Positions 24,578 through 37,042 of a stretch of 64,000 nucleotides of DNA are shown here, one piece after another. The notes beneath the pieces are model-generated. The model was not told the DNA's origin. It did no database searches and was given only the letters and a program-made list of their open reading frames with translations. Position 1 is the stretch's first letter. Each line of letters starts with the position of its first letter. The stretch comes from Sorghum bicolor (Eukaryota; Streptophyta; Magnoliopsida; Poales; Poaceae). The stretch lies in assembly GCF_000003195.3 (NCBI RefSeq), contig NC_012871.2:1599997-1663996 (forward strand). Direction: 5' to 3'. Both the position numbers and the translations under genes were made by a program.

Positions 24578-25431
24578 AAATACATAACACAATGGCCTCA
24601 CAAAAAGTGCTATCAGATGGAATTTATCGTGCCTGTTTCTCAATCAATATTTATGCCAAAGTATCCTTAGTGCATCTGGCCCTGAAAACTTAAAAAGAAA
24701 TGACTGTTAGTAATTCAGGACGTGACCTTAGATCAGTATGAGGAACGAAGAATAGTAGTGCACAACTAAAGGAATGGTAAAAAGACATTTTAGTAAAACG
24801 ATTTATTCAATAGGAAAGCTAGAATGAAAGAAGCCAAGTTTCTAATATGAAACAGTTCACTACATTCTTTGTTCTATCAATACTAGAAATAACACTTAAT
24901 ATTCTATAAGAAAGACACCATGGTTGGCCATTGAAAATTTTTCATATACATGCACAACGAATTAAGGTTTTGAGCTCTTGGTTTGTTTATATACATGGTC
25001 AAAAATATGAATAATCTTCTGGATTTATTTCTTTCCCAAATAAATGAAGAACTTCTAGCTATGCAATTCAATGTAATTAAGGGCAGAGGTCAATCCAAAT
25101 GCTGGGTATAAATTTTATAGTTATCTATATGCATGTGTGATCGATAATAGTTCTAAGTATAAGATAGTAGAGTACTAGAGTGTACAATGTACCTCACGAA
25201 GTATCTTACCAACTGTTCAGCCAACTAATGCAATGATACTATACATCCTATATACAGTAAATAGCTAGCATACCTTTCGACACACTTAATATAATGACAT
25301 GTCATTACTAAGCCATGGTACTTGAATATATGACACAAGATGAGAAAAGTCTTGAGACATTGGCATCAAAAAAGGAAATTAAAAGAATGAGTATGGACGG
25401 AAAACTTACAGCACGAGTAAGGAGAGAACAA
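24578..25431. other. Intergenic stretch, nothing recognised
   Basis: AT-rich DNA upstream of the DnaJ-DUF3444 pseudogene. It would have held that gene's promoter, but no motif stands out and no other coding or transposon feature is visible. Confidence 0.45.
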
Positions 25432-28400
25432 TCCTTTCCACTTTATAAAGTATCACTTCATAATGTTTGATCCAGGCTCTGAAGAACTAGAGTTTTTTTT
25501 GAGGGAACAAGAACTAGAATCTTCATGAAGGGCTTCGTGCATTTCAATATCAATAATGTTTCTCCATCACTGTCAATGGACTTACCTGAAAGTGACAAAC
25601 AAGGTGAATTGTTATACCAACAGTATATCAAGCTTAGCATAAGTTGAAAGAGAAGTGCATGATGTTGCAAAGACATAAGCTTATATTAAGCTTATCTGTT
25701 TTCCCACATCATTGGAAAGCTTCTTCTTTCCGCCCATGTAAAATAGTGATGAACCAACAATGTAGAGATCAAAAAAGAATGAACCAGATAGATGAACATG
25801 AGGTGATCAGGAAGTCAGAATAGTCTATCATGGTCATTTAAATTAAAGACAAGTCATGATTTAGCAGCATGCCAGCATCTCATACCTGAACTCAGCCCCA
25901 ACAAGAACACTGAGAGAAAACATGTATACTACGAATTGCCCCAAAACACGTAGCATGGCAAACCCCCCATCAGGCATGAACATCACATCCTCACGCTCGA
26001 TCCACTCGTCAGATGTGTCGTTGTGTTGATGGTTCTTCCCCTTTCTATCCCTGCCCCACGGTGGGAGGTCGTCATCCATTACTATTATAGCAGTTTTGGC
26101 ACACGGGCAAAAACGTTTTTCGGAGACAGGCAAAAACATTTTTCGAAGGCGGGCAACCAGTCTGCCTCCGCCAAATCATTTGGGTAAATGAGGATTATTA
26201 GAGGCAGACGTATGCTCACCTATGTTTATGAATTAAAAAAATTTAAAAATAGCAAGCCCATCGGTTGCTGCCGAGCCCATCCATAGGGCCCGATGAGCCT
26301 ATTGACACACTACCGTTAGCGCTAGATCCGCCATGGCGGCGCTAGATCCGTGAGACCGCTGCCGTCACAGAGGCCCACGTGTGGGCCATTGCTGAGAGGG
26401 CCACGCTCGCTGGATCCATTGCTGGTGTGGCCCTGCAGTGGCCATCAAGATCTAGGTGGCCACCATCCCTGACGCCACGCCACATTTGACCGCTATGCTT
26501 ATCTAGCAGCACAAGCATCCTCTCCACAAGGCCGCTCATCATCGCCTAGGGGTTTTCAAGGGTATTCATTGATTACCTTTTTTTTACCGATGAATGGTAT
26601 TTCAACGTACAATCAATCATATGTGGTAAAAAATAAGACTAAATCAATCAAATCTTTTTTTACCTTTTGAAATTTTGAATACATGTTCTTTGAGTCTTGG
26701 GCCAGCCAAGATCTCGTTCTACCTCTAGCGTCACCGCTGCCTGATCCGCCGCTGTAGCCCCAAAACGATGTGGAGACGAGGTGAGGGTGCTTGAACTACC
26801 ACCGTCGGAGTCAGATCCGGGGGCGAGGGCACCACTGGTGCTTGTCGCCTCTTGGATCAGGGTGGCGCTGCTTGGGGCCACAGGGCGAGGGAGTCAATCC
26901 ACCATTGTTACCACCCTCGCCTTACACGCCACCACATGGGGGCTAGCGGGGAGGGCACCACTGCTTGGTGACCGGAGGAGGCGTCGCGGCTTGGGGTTCT
27001 CGCCTTCAAGGGGCGGGCGAGCAAGCCGAGAGCCGAATCTCTCGCCGTTGCGGTCTCACGAAGTGCAAGAGGCGGCGAACCGGTGGCAGAGGAAGAGAGA
27101 TAGAGTGTGGCGATAGGGTTTGGAGAGCTGCTTTTATACGTCCATGGCATAACCCGCCCGCTTTTGGGCCAGTTGAAAGGCCAACGCAGCCCAAGCCCAA
27201 GTTGGCTGCACATTTCATTCTCCAACGCTCGTCAAAATGATTTTTTTGTCGGAAATCTTTGTATGTTCTTTGTTGGTTCCGTCAGTAGCTGAAAAACGAT
27301 AGGGAAACATATGTATTCTGTGGGTCTCAGTATTTTTCTGTGAGGCGAGCAACCAGTTTGCCTCAACCAAATTATCTGGGTAAATCAGGATTAATAGAGC
27401 CCGACCTATGCTCACCTGTACTAATGAATTAAAAAACAATGAGCCCATTGATTAGCTCGCTGAGCCCATTGACGAGCTGTCACTGCTCGCTGAATCTGCT
27501 GTGGCGCTGCTAGATACAGTCATCCCCCGCCGTTCGCGAGGCCCACACTCACTAGATCCAGGGCCGGTACGGTGTGGCCTGGCGCGTGCGCCATCACTGG
27601 ATCTAGGTGGCTGCCAGACCTGACGCCGCGCTGCAGTTGACCGCTCCGCTTATCTGGCTGAGCACGTAGCCACTCCACAAGGCTGCCCATCATCAATCAG
27701 GGGTTTTCAAGGGTATTCATTCAATATCCATTATTTTTAATGATCAATGGTATTTAAAGGTACAATCAATGGTACATGTTAAAAACAAGGGTTGAAAAAA
27801 TCCAGTTGTTTACCTTTTCAAATTCTGAGTGCATGTTCTTGGAATCTTGGGCCCGCCACTGGTTGCGCTAAGCTACAGGATCGTCTAAACTCAGCAGTGA
27901 GCAAGCAAGCCGCGCCACACTGATACCTAGTTGCCTCCTCCAAACTCTGGCTCCACCTCTAGTGCCACGGCCACTGCCTGATCTGAGAGGGCTAGCGTTT
28001 GGTGGTGGGTTTGAGGTGCGACGGTGAGGTGCCATTTATAGTGGCACGAGCAACTCCAACAATTTGTCAAAAGGCTTTGGTATCCTAGTTTTTTTTGGTA
28101 AAAGAAGAAAAAAACAACTCCAACCGTTTGGCTTTGGCAAGTTGGCAAAAATCACACTTCGACGCGCATATATGCGCGCTCCTCATCCGCGCGGATTCAG
28201 GCTACCGCCCGCATGAAGTGCCTCCTCGTCTGATCGACGCGACGTATTCTGCTCGACATGACTCCTCGTCTGGTCGACGCAACATGAGACTGGTCGACTA
28301 GCGAATAGTATATGTTTCTCTGATATGCTTCGTACTAGTGCATCCTGTATGCGCTGCTTTTGAAAAAAAAATGCAGTGCCTTTTCAAAACCGGACAATCT

Positions 28401-28990
28401 GCAACCGTTTCAGATGGCAACAAGTCTATCGTTGAGTTCCTGTTTTGTTTGAAATAAACAAATACACTGATTACACACTTGATTATTGTATGATTTTGTA
28501 TTTGATTGTTCATCGAAGATAGCATTGAAATAAACAATGCCCAATTTTGATTTTACCAAGTAAATTATGGCAAACTATTGGAGATTAACCTATTTTTCCT
28601 TTGGCATAACATTTGGGGAGTTGCCAAACTCTAAGGTTTGGGAAACAAAAAATCCCAAACTGTTGGAGAGGTGTGAGAAAGTGTGGCAAATTTGGAAGTT
28701 GGCGGGGAGTGGGCGGTCAACATGACCTGTGAGGTGGAGGCGAGGTGGTGGTTTTCGACACGATGACAGGTGGAGGCACGAGGGATGCAAGGGAACTAGT
28801 AACGTCCACTGCCGCACAGGAAGAGCAAGGACGATAGGAAGGTCTCGCAATTTGAACCTTCTGCTACATCCAAATTGAATCACTGTGCAAAAAGTAAGTA
28901 TCTGCTGACTTGTTTGGAAACAAAAAAAAAATATCTGTTGCAAAAGTTTTCTTCAGGTATGCACTTGATTGTAAGAGTGGGATATGTAAT
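25432..28990. repeat. Repeat unit R3, with the tail block present twice
   Basis: It matches R1 and R2 from the CTCTGAAGAACTAGAG block (25432-25960) onward. The following part occurs twice in tandem: 26130-27240 and 27330-28990 each run from a GCCTCNGCCAAAT-type phrase to the GGGGTTTTCAAGGGTATTCA tail. Both R1 and the first half of R3 share a 60-bp phrase with GCTTTTGGGCC and GTTGAAAGGCCAACGCAGCCCA, which explains the similar minus-strand frames at 17026-17394 and 26908-27225. No transposase is visible. Confidence 0.58.
28049..28670. mobile_element. Candidate MITE with CTCCAACA ends
   Basis: CTCCAACAATTTG near 28054 and CAAACTGTTGGAG near 28656 are inverted repeats. The matching position of R2 (near 21990) lacks the 600-bp segment, which supports an insertion. 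Target duplications are not clear and the interior repeats the CAACTCCAACCGTTTGG phrase near 28121. The transposon class cannot be assigned. Confidence 0.4.
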
Positions 28991-29499
28991 CATTTATGTG
29001 AATTTCTTGAGTATATTTAATTCTTGCCAATGACGTATACTAAGAGAAATTTTACGGTGCTTGGGATGGAATAATAATGGTAGTCATTCATTGGATTAGA
29101 TCAAATGGTTAAAAAAATAAGATGGTCCAATTTAGAGTAACTTAATAAGTTGTGGGTTGGAACTAAAAGTTAGTGGGCCAGGAACTAGTTTTTCAAATTA
29201 AATTCAAATGCACGTGAAGGAGTGAAACACAAATGTAGCCACCGACGATTCCTTGTATAGCAGCCTTGGTGGCCGATGAATCCACGCCAGCGATGTGGTG
29301 ACGCTGCCCTATCTCATTGAGCCCTGTTGCCACTTCGACTGTAGGCCCCAGGTCCTAATTAACCTAGGAGGCTGGTGCCGACCTTCGGCGAGATCAAGAT
29401 TTGGAGCATGCATGCGGTAGAGGTGTCCGTTCCAGGTGTACCACAAACGAATGTTCAAGAAGATTTGACTGATGAAATGGTCGAGTTAGTATATGGAGC
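28991..29499. other. Spacer before the NASP duplicate, nothing recognised
   Basis: No gene or complete transposon is visible. The NASP intron-2-like sequence starts at about 29500, so a duplication breakpoint lies close to here. Confidence 0.4.
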
Positions 29500-30768
29500 T
29501 GATTATATTTCAAACTGGACCTGATTTAATCTATTTTCTCCTATACTTATATATTGAGTGCTAAGTATGGAAACTCACGTTTTGCATTGCAATCAGCATT
29601 CTGTTGGTTTCTCAAAGAGGTTTGTTTTTGTTGAACAATTTTTGCGTTATCTTTAGTAGGTGAGTTAGGCAATAACTAGAAAATCAGTTGAATGCCCATG
29701 TATTTCAAATGGGTCTGACTATAGATATTAATCTCTAAATTTGTATATTAAGTATCTTCGCAGGGGAGCCACCCCTGCCGTGGCCGCCGTCCTCGCCTCC
29801 ACGGTCGCCATTCCTGCCTACGTGGTCGCCGTCCTGCCGTCGCGACAGTTGTCCTGGACACCGTCCTCGCTGTGCGCTCGTCGGGGTTGCCGTACCCACC
29901 CGAGCCGCCACAGCCACCCCCATCGTTGCAGCCGCCGTCCCCTCTCCCGCTGCCCACGAGCTCGAACAAGAGCGTCTCCAGGTACTCGTTCTCTACCCTC
30001 CCATGAAAAGGTCGCGATTTGTTCATGTTTTAGGTTCTGGGTGAACCATCCCTGTCCGCTGCTCTCCATTCCCGCGTTCTGAATCCCATTTCTTTAGGTT
30101 TTGATTTGATTGTTTTCGGTAAATCCTTTGAAGTGTTGTTCTCTCTTGTTTCTAAAGAGCAGCAACAGGCTAGCTGCAATTCGAGATCAATTGTTAGGAT
30201 AATTACTGCAAGCCACGGCCGCCGGGCAGGTCCCCTCCCTATTCCTGGAGTCCCCCTTTTATATCATCGCGGCTCGATCACACAACCAACGCCACAGCCC
30301 ACAAAACAGATGCACTGCATCTGCTTCTGCATCATCTACGCCTCCGCTGTGGGGCTGCTGTAGACTGTTGTGCAGGCGTGCAGCCTGCAGCATCATCCTC
30401 CAGGAGAAAGAGACAACAGATCCATCCATCCATGATCCATCCAGGTCCCAGGCCCAAAGCTCTGACTCTTTCAGTTTTCCTGCTTAAGCAAATTGAGCCA
30501 ATAGATTGTACGGGAATTTGATGGACAAGAATGGTAATCGGTTACATACAAATCTTAATCGCTTTTAAATATTGCTAAATTTTCATTATATTCTCAAATC
30601 TTTGCATTTATTGCTTCTAGTCGAATATTTATCCAATTAATAACACTTCACCTGAGTCTTAAAAGTTCAGAAACATAACTTGTTCTGCTCTATTGCTCCA
30701 AATGGATCATTTACTTTATATTTGTTAGTTAAGCCGTGCACGCACTGTAAATAGATATGCATGCATCC

Positions 30769-31145
30769 TGTTAGCTTTAGCATTCTGTTAGCTTTCTGTT
30801 TCTGCATGCGCACGAGCACTGAACACCTGTGGTCGCCGTGCGCATAGGAGGTAGTGGAGCGAGAGTAGCTCGCGCACGTTACCTGGGCGATTGGTTCTGG
30901 ATGAACACCGTGGACGTGGGGATGGACGCGTCGTGCAGCGCGGTGTGCGGCCAGCCACCGAGAGCTCTACTTCTTGTAATGCATAGTAAATAGAGAAGCT
31001 AAGATCAGAAAATGCTGCGCTTCTGGCGGCACCAAACTTCCTGTGTCATTGTGTTCCAAGCGTTCGCGTGAGTTACAGTGGTGTCCTTCCTCTCCGGCGT
31101 GAGTCTCTAGCCATCGGCGTCGTACATCGTCGCCCAGGGCCTGAC
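30769..31145 (+). repeat. Diverged solo LTR of the Copia family found at 36679
   Basis: It begins TGTTAGCTTTAGC and ends GGGCCTGACA. The interior shares GCATGCGCACGAGC, CGTGGACGTGGGGATGGAC and TTCCAAGCGTTCG with the LTRs at 36679-37040 and 47063-47465, at visibly lower identity. No matching 5-bp flank survives. It is an older member of the same LTR family, sitting in the insertion within the NASP copy. Confidence 0.6.
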
Positions 31146-31499
31146 AATATTTCCATATGTATATCATTATTTGACATAATGACTCAACTAGTTGATGTTT
31201 GTTTTTCAATTTAGTACCATCAAAAAATTACATGCTGTCGAGAACTTGTTTCCTGTTTCTCCAAAAATACACATATGGATATTTGATTGGGTCACTAGTA
31301 AATCAGCAGCCCCCCTTTGCTTCGTTCCTGGATCTGCACTGAAGAGATATGTCTGAGTAGTTATATATGCACTGGTCTGACCTCACCATATTGTAATTGC
31401 AGCTGCTCCACGTGTAGTTGGACACCTTGGGAAGGAATTTGAACGTGCTCTAGGCAGCAGCTCTACTTGTTTGTATCAGTAGGATAGACTTGGATAAAT

Positions 31500-31600
31500 T
31501 CTTACTGGGGAAGTCCTTCCTTTCCATACTTACCGTAAGACTCCTTTTTCACTGGATCACTTAGGACCTGATAGGCTTCACCTAGTTCCTTGTAAGAGGT
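31500..31600 (-). pseudogene. Fragment of a DnaJ (J-domain) gene exon
   Basis: The minus strand encodes [19 protein letters not shown] followed by KYGKEGLPQ and then a stop. This is the end of a J-domain (helix III and IV) as in DnaJ10-like plant proteins. An AG acceptor-like site precedes GAACTAGG. No HPD motif or further domains were found nearby, so this is a captured or decayed exon piece. It is unrelated to the DnaJ-DUF3444 pseudogene by sequence. Confidence 0.55.
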
Positions 31601-33175
31601 AACCAACCAATTCAAATCAGTGTTCGTAGCAAGCTAACCATCTATACAGGACAACTGATTCAGATTTTGCAATAAGAGATAAAGAGAAAATTGTTCCTAT
31701 ACACAACTAAGTTTATGACAATGTTGTGTTTACAGTTTAGCTTTTGCACGCTACTGCAACACTGATGTGAATTCTGTGGCCAGATAGGATGCAATCAGAA
31801 GCAAAAGAAAATTGCACAGTGACCATCTTTGTGGGTTTTGAGTTTTTGACCCCCAATGCTATATCTCCCAGTACGACATAGGTAAAATAAGCCACTGTCT
31901 ACCTCAGCTCCACATGTTCAGACTTCAGATTGAACTCTTTGTTTGGTTGGCTACAGTGTAATGAAAAACACTTTGTTTGGTTGGCTGGGGTAGCGTTTTC
32001 CATTCCCTTCAGTGTTCGGTTAGGGACAAGTGCTTAGAGTTTTTCAGTTCTGTGCATGCAAGCTAAACTGTAAGGTCATCTTTGTTTGTATTTTTTTACC
32101 TATGTAGGTCTCATCGCTAACTTCATGTGTGTACTATGTTGTTGTGTTCAGGTGGAGGGAGGCCTTTGAGGTGTACATGATGCTGTATAATGTCACCAGG
32201 AAGCCAACATATCACATTTTGCTTTTGATAAGATGGACATGAGGTATTTTATAGTGAATCTAGTTAGATTGTGCAAGCAACCATTTGACTTGTGCCTGCC
32301 ATTTGATCTGGCTAGGTTGTATGTGTGCTTTTCCTTTTGTAATGGTGACCTTTCATGAATCAAGATGTTAGAACTAGATGTATTGCTAAATGTTGGCTTC
32401 AATGAAGACTTGAGAGATACCTTTATCTAATATAATGTGGTTGATGAGTGTTGTGGGCAGCTATGGTTTACATATGTATGTGGTTGATGAATAATGTGAC
32501 ATGTTATGGGTGTTTATTAGGTTTGAAATCTGGTTAATACGAAATTAATACTATATATAATTGTACCAGTTCATAGCGACTGATTATTGGTTGCTAAAAA
32601 GTTTGATATCCTCAAACCATTGGTCGCTAAAACATGTAACCAGATCAAACACTAGCATCCAACTATCGGTTGCTATAAACCCTGTCAGTCGCTATAGACT
32701 TATAGCGACGCCACTTATAGCGACTTATACATCGGTCACTATAATGGCTTATAGCTACCGATTTGGAGTTGCTACAGATTGGCTCTGGTATAGTGACAAC
32801 GATGAGAAGATGGGAGGTGAAGAGGATAATGATTCAGATCTTTCCTGGAAAATGTTGGACATTACTAGGGCAATAATTGACAAGAGCCCTGAGAATGCTA
32901 TCGAGAAAGTAAAAATATATTCTGCTCTTGCTGAAGTCGCAACAGAAAGAGGTAGTCACAGTTACTTTGTGTTGAACTCCTTGAATTTTTGATTGGTGAG
33001 TGGTCTTAATGCTCATGGCTAACTTTTAATTACAGATCAGAGGACATGACAACTCACTCAGTGACTACATGAAAGCTTTATACATGTTGGAGTATTTGGT
33101 TGTGCCTGATAATAGTCGAGTTGTGGAATTGTATCCTCTTTGACATAGTTGCACTATTTTGTGTGCTGAAGATAA

Positions 33176-35830
33176 ATATTACTACCTCCAACCATAATTA
33201 TATATGACACAAGAACAGTGTGTACAGGAAGTGTCAGTAAGAACAAAGGAACCAAATTAGCAACTGGCGTGCCTAAGACCAACAAAAAATAGAGATAAAG
33301 ATATTTGGGAGGTAGAGCTTAGCAAAAATCTGTGGTAAGGCACAAAATTGAAAAGTTCTCAGAACATCCCCTGTGAATAATAGGTGCCGAGGCCTGGGAG
33401 CATTTTTGTTTGTTTTTTCTAATAATTATAAGTGTCTTTTTTTTTTCTTTTCTAGCAAAGCCTAGGTCGGCATGCTGTCTTTAGGCAATAAGGAAACTGC
33501 GCTAATGCAAAGGTAGGTTGAGAGCATCTGAACAATACATGTATTGCAGCGAGTAGAATGACAAGAAGACGATGATCACTAATGGGAAGAAGAAGTTAAC
33601 ATCAGAGGTGTAAGAGCTTATGGCGATGTCCAATTGTCCATTGCATGGGGAGCGCGCTGAGTTTTCTGGAAGCAAAGGCAACATATGTAAGTATAAGCAA
33701 ACAGAAAGAATGGAATAGGGAAGACCAAGCAAGGTTTGTGGTTATTTTGTTCACTGAAGGACCGGACTCACCGTTTTTGGTCCTGGAAGCTGCAAACAGC
33801 CTGTGTCTGGTGCGCCTAAAATTGGCGGGTTGCTCGGTTTGAAGGTGAATTGAATTCTCCCATCTGCAAGTTGGAAACCGAAAGATTTTGGAAACATGTA
33901 TACGTGTATTGGTAAAACCCTAAAAAGAAAACTGATAACGTTTTACCTTGGGATGAGTTGGTCACATGAACACGTTTCCTCCTGCGTCCTGTGCTCATTC
34001 TGTGCAACTGGTCTTGGAATATGCTGCTGTCGTGCTGCCAGTAAAAGGCACGAACCCTTAATTTTTTGCATCAACAGTATCAATGACGAAGGGAAAACAA
34101 AGAGGAAGCAGGTGTCAGAGATGCTACCCTGCACAGGGAGGAAGGGGAGTGTGCAGCAGGCGTGAAGAGGAAGACCAATCTGGCGAGTGGCGCGGCAAGG
34201 GACTGGAGGTGCTGGAGATTGAGCGGGTGAGAACAGCATAAGTGAAGTGCAGGCGCCCTCCCAGGCGACGACAGGGGTTGCGCGGAGCTGGGAGTGACTG
34301 CATGACGGCAGCACGGAGGGCAGGGCAGTGTGACTGTGAGGCGACGACGACTAAGCTCCGGTGGGCGGTGCCGATGGCGACAGCAGGGCAGCTTCCCGCG
34401 AATGCCGGCCGGGGCAGGACCTGAGAGGCAGTGGCGGACCCAGAAATTAAAACCAAGGTAGTCCTATTTTTTTTTTCATGCACAACACGACAAAAATCAA
34501 AGAAAAAATTTGGTAAAATGACTATAAAATAAGCAAATTGTGACAATACAATTTAATGTTCAAAGCTTACATAAATTGGTCTAAAACTTGCACAAATAGA
34601 TTACATATAAGATAAGTTCTTACATAAATATAAAAAGCTACTTTAATTTGCTTTTTCTCATTGCCATGAAAGCATGAATTATAGCCTATCACTCATACTA
34701 TTTCTGTTATCCATCTTCACATCTTCAATATATGTGCCAAGTTGAATTTCAAGTGTTCTCAAATCCGAACTTGCAAAATCTTTGGAATAATAAGTTGCAA
34801 GGTTAAGGATTTTTTTTAGCATCAAATGAGGCAAATGAATTGGAAGGATTCAATGCTGCCATACAAATAAGCAACTCACTACTAACCTCATTAAACCGAT
34901 TCTCAAGCTCTTGATGAATTCTATCAATAATACCAATATACACTTCTCTTCTATAATAACAGTTTCACAGAATCACAGATCTAGAGAAAATCAAATCCCT
35001 AAAACATAAAGCCATAGCCATCTTGCCATTTGGGAAAAAAAATTAAACTCACCAATTCACCTATGCTGGCCGTGTGCCGTGTCCTGGCCGCTGCCGCTGC
35101 CCGCTGCGGCGCTGCTTGAGTGCCGGCCGCCCGGCCGTGAGCCGTCCGCCGTCGGGGGCTCGAGGCCTCGGCTTGGGGGTCAAGCAGAGGGGACAGCCGG
35201 ACGGGAGCGGACGACGGGAGCGCCTGCACGTCAGCCGGGAGCGGACGGAGTCACGGGAGCGCTGGCGCCTGGCGGACCGCGGCGGCGGCGGCTCCTCCTC
35301 GCGCTCCGGCACGGCGGCGCTCGGCTGCTCGCGAGTCGCGACCTGTGCGGGCGTGCGGCTGTGCGTGACTGCGGGATGCGGCCTGGCGGCGGCCTGCGGG
35401 AGTCGGGGTGATGGGGAAGCGATGTGGAGCGCTCGCTGCCTTGCTACAGGATGAACAGAGCCATGGGCCAAGTTTTTTGGGCCGAGAGAATCAATACTAA
35501 AAAAATTTTGGGCCAAAATCCAGCGTAGTCCTGTGCCTATCTGGACTACCCATTGGGCCCGCCACTGCTGAGAGGCGGCAGCGAGGAGGTCAGGGAAAGC
35601 GCAAGGGCGAGCGCGAGGGCGTGGGGAGGATGACCGGTTTGGGAGTTTTTTTTTTGACGTGTGGAGAGATTTGGGGAAGCTTCCAGAGGATGCATGGACC
35701 AAGTGTGTGCACGGCCAGATAGGTTGATCGGATGGATGGCTTCTGTTGGTGACATGGACGAAGGCACAAGCGAATTTGGTATACAGAAATAAGGAATAAT
35801 AATACTAATAATAATTATAATGATGGTAGA
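33176..35830. other. Unclassified insertion in intron 4 of the NASP copy
   Basis: The intact gene has only about 90 bases between the matching points, so some 2.6 kb was added here. I recognise no protein in it apart from the hAT element at 34429-35567. The segments around that hAT (34150-34428 and 35568-35720) are GC-rich and may be a captured first exon or promoter. The ends of the insertion are not defined. Confidence 0.45.
34429..35567. mobile_element. Non-autonomous hAT element (CAGTGGCGG family)
   Basis: Ends CAGTGGCGGACCCA and TGGGCCCGCCACTG are inverted repeats. The 8-bp duplication CTGAGAGG is perfect at 34421-34428 and 35568-35575. The 1139-bp interior has an AT-rich left half and a GC-rich right half (35060-35450) with no transposase; open frames in the GC-rich half are on both strands and look fortuitous. 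Confidence 0.88.
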
Positions 35831-36678
35831 TTAGGATCATTGACTGGAGCCTCTAGGTAGTATAATTACATAAATAAGCATCTGCGACCTGGTTGCTGGG
35901 CTCTTGCATCTCTCTATTGGTCATCTCTTTACTTTAATGGCTTCTGTAGACTGTTAAACCAATAATTTGGGTTTGTAAAAAATGCCTTTTTAATAGTCAA
36001 TAAATTAAATTAGTTCAGTTCTTTTGGTCGAATGCACATGTGTAATGTTATTTACTTGAACGCACATGTTACTTTAGATGATATGATCGCATCCTAGCAT
36101 CGGTTTGTTGCTCTTCCTTTGTTCATTTCCATAATCCAGTCTTAGAAACTTCCGCATATGTTTCGTTTGTTTCCAAGATTGGAGATGCAATTCCATACTG
36201 TGCAAAAGCAATTTCACTATGCATACAGGGCCCGAAAAGTTCCAAGGATGCTTTGTTGGCTGGTAAAGATGGTAATGCATCTGCTGCTGAAGCTGCAGGA
36301 GGCTCAGAAAAATCTGCCGCTGAAAAAGAGCATAGAGCAGCTTACTAGCATATTGCCTGATCTTGAGAAGAAGGTAAACAGTTACAGATGCAATTTATCT
36401 TGCTTCATGGGCCTGGTAATGTATCAGTGATGAAGATGATTTTTCTTGCTTCTAAGGACTAAGGACCTCTAATTTGTTGTGCATTTAGCTTGAGGACCTG
36501 GAGCAAGAAAACCCAAGCCCCGCCATGGATGAGATGTTGGAGACAATTGCATCCAGGGTAACTGACGGGATGCCAAGAGCTGCATCTTTTACTTCTTCCT
36601 AGATGGCAACTCCAGCAATGGATGCGACTCTGTTTCTCGGTTAGCTCGAATTATGGACTGAGGTAGTAGCCCATAATT

Positions 36679-37040
36679 TGTTAGTAACTCTAGCGCATGA
36701 CTTGGTGTAGTTAGTTAGCTTTGCATGTTTCTATTTCAGTTATGCATGCGCACGAGCTCCAATCTGTGGCAGCCGTGCGCGTAGGAGGGCGTGGCGAGAA
36801 TACCTCGCGCATGACCCGGTAGTGATCGACTGGGAAGCAGTGTCATGGACGTGGGGATGGACATGTTCAAACGTGATGCATGCCTGACCACTCAAGAGAT
36901 TTTGTTTTCTGTAAATAGAAAAAGAACAGCGCAAAAGGTTCCGTGTTCCAAGTGTTCGAGTTTGTGTGTGTTGTGTCGAGTTCTTCAGAAAGAGCTCTCG
37001 TCATCGCCGGCGGCGTACATCGCCGTGGCCGTGACTAACA
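36679..37040 (+). repeat. 5' LTR of the Copia element
   Basis: It runs from TGTTAGTAACTCTAGCG to GCCGTGACTAACA. It lies 40 bp beyond the truncated exon 6 of the NASP copy. It lacks about 41 bases present in the 3' LTR near 47300. Confidence 0.92.
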
Positions 37041-37042
37041 AT

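Larger units (their letters stand above)
29755..32795. mobile_element. Insertion carrying gene fragments, CACTA-like right end
   Basis: This block interrupts intron 2/exon 3 of the NASP copy. Its right 230 bases (32565-32795) contain many copies of TATAGCGAC/GGTCGCTA-type motifs in both orientations, the sort of subterminal repeats CACTA elements have, and it ends TCTGGTATAGTG, the complement of a CACTA start. A matching left end was not found, so it may be truncated. Inside are a GC-rich exon-like stretch (29760-29985), a diverged Copia LTR (30769-31145) and a J-domain fragment (31500-31600). CACTA assignment is inference. Confidence 0.45.
29500..36640 (+). pseudogene. Decayed partial copy of the NASP gene (intron 2 to exon 6)
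   Basis: Segments of the intact gene reappear in order: intron 2 (29500-29750, like 10765-11030), exon 3 (about 32800-32951), exon 4 (33041-33130), intron 4 (about 35840-36145), exon 5 (36146-36373) and part of exon 6 (36489 to about 36640). Splice sites are mostly kept. The copy cannot make NASP. It lacks exons 1-2. Exon 4 has lost one base (GACATGAC for GACATAGAC). Exon 5 has deletions (about 8 bp after CGCATATGTTT). Exon 6 has a CAG-to-TAG stop at 36600-36602 and then breaks off. Two foreign blocks (about 29755-32795 and 33176-35830) split it, and a Copia element follows 40 bp later. Confidence 0.88.

Noticed and set aside
29735..30082. GC-rich frames that look like a first exon
   Set aside because: Frames are open on both strands and no family is recognisable; possibly a captured fragment, but not supportable as a gene.
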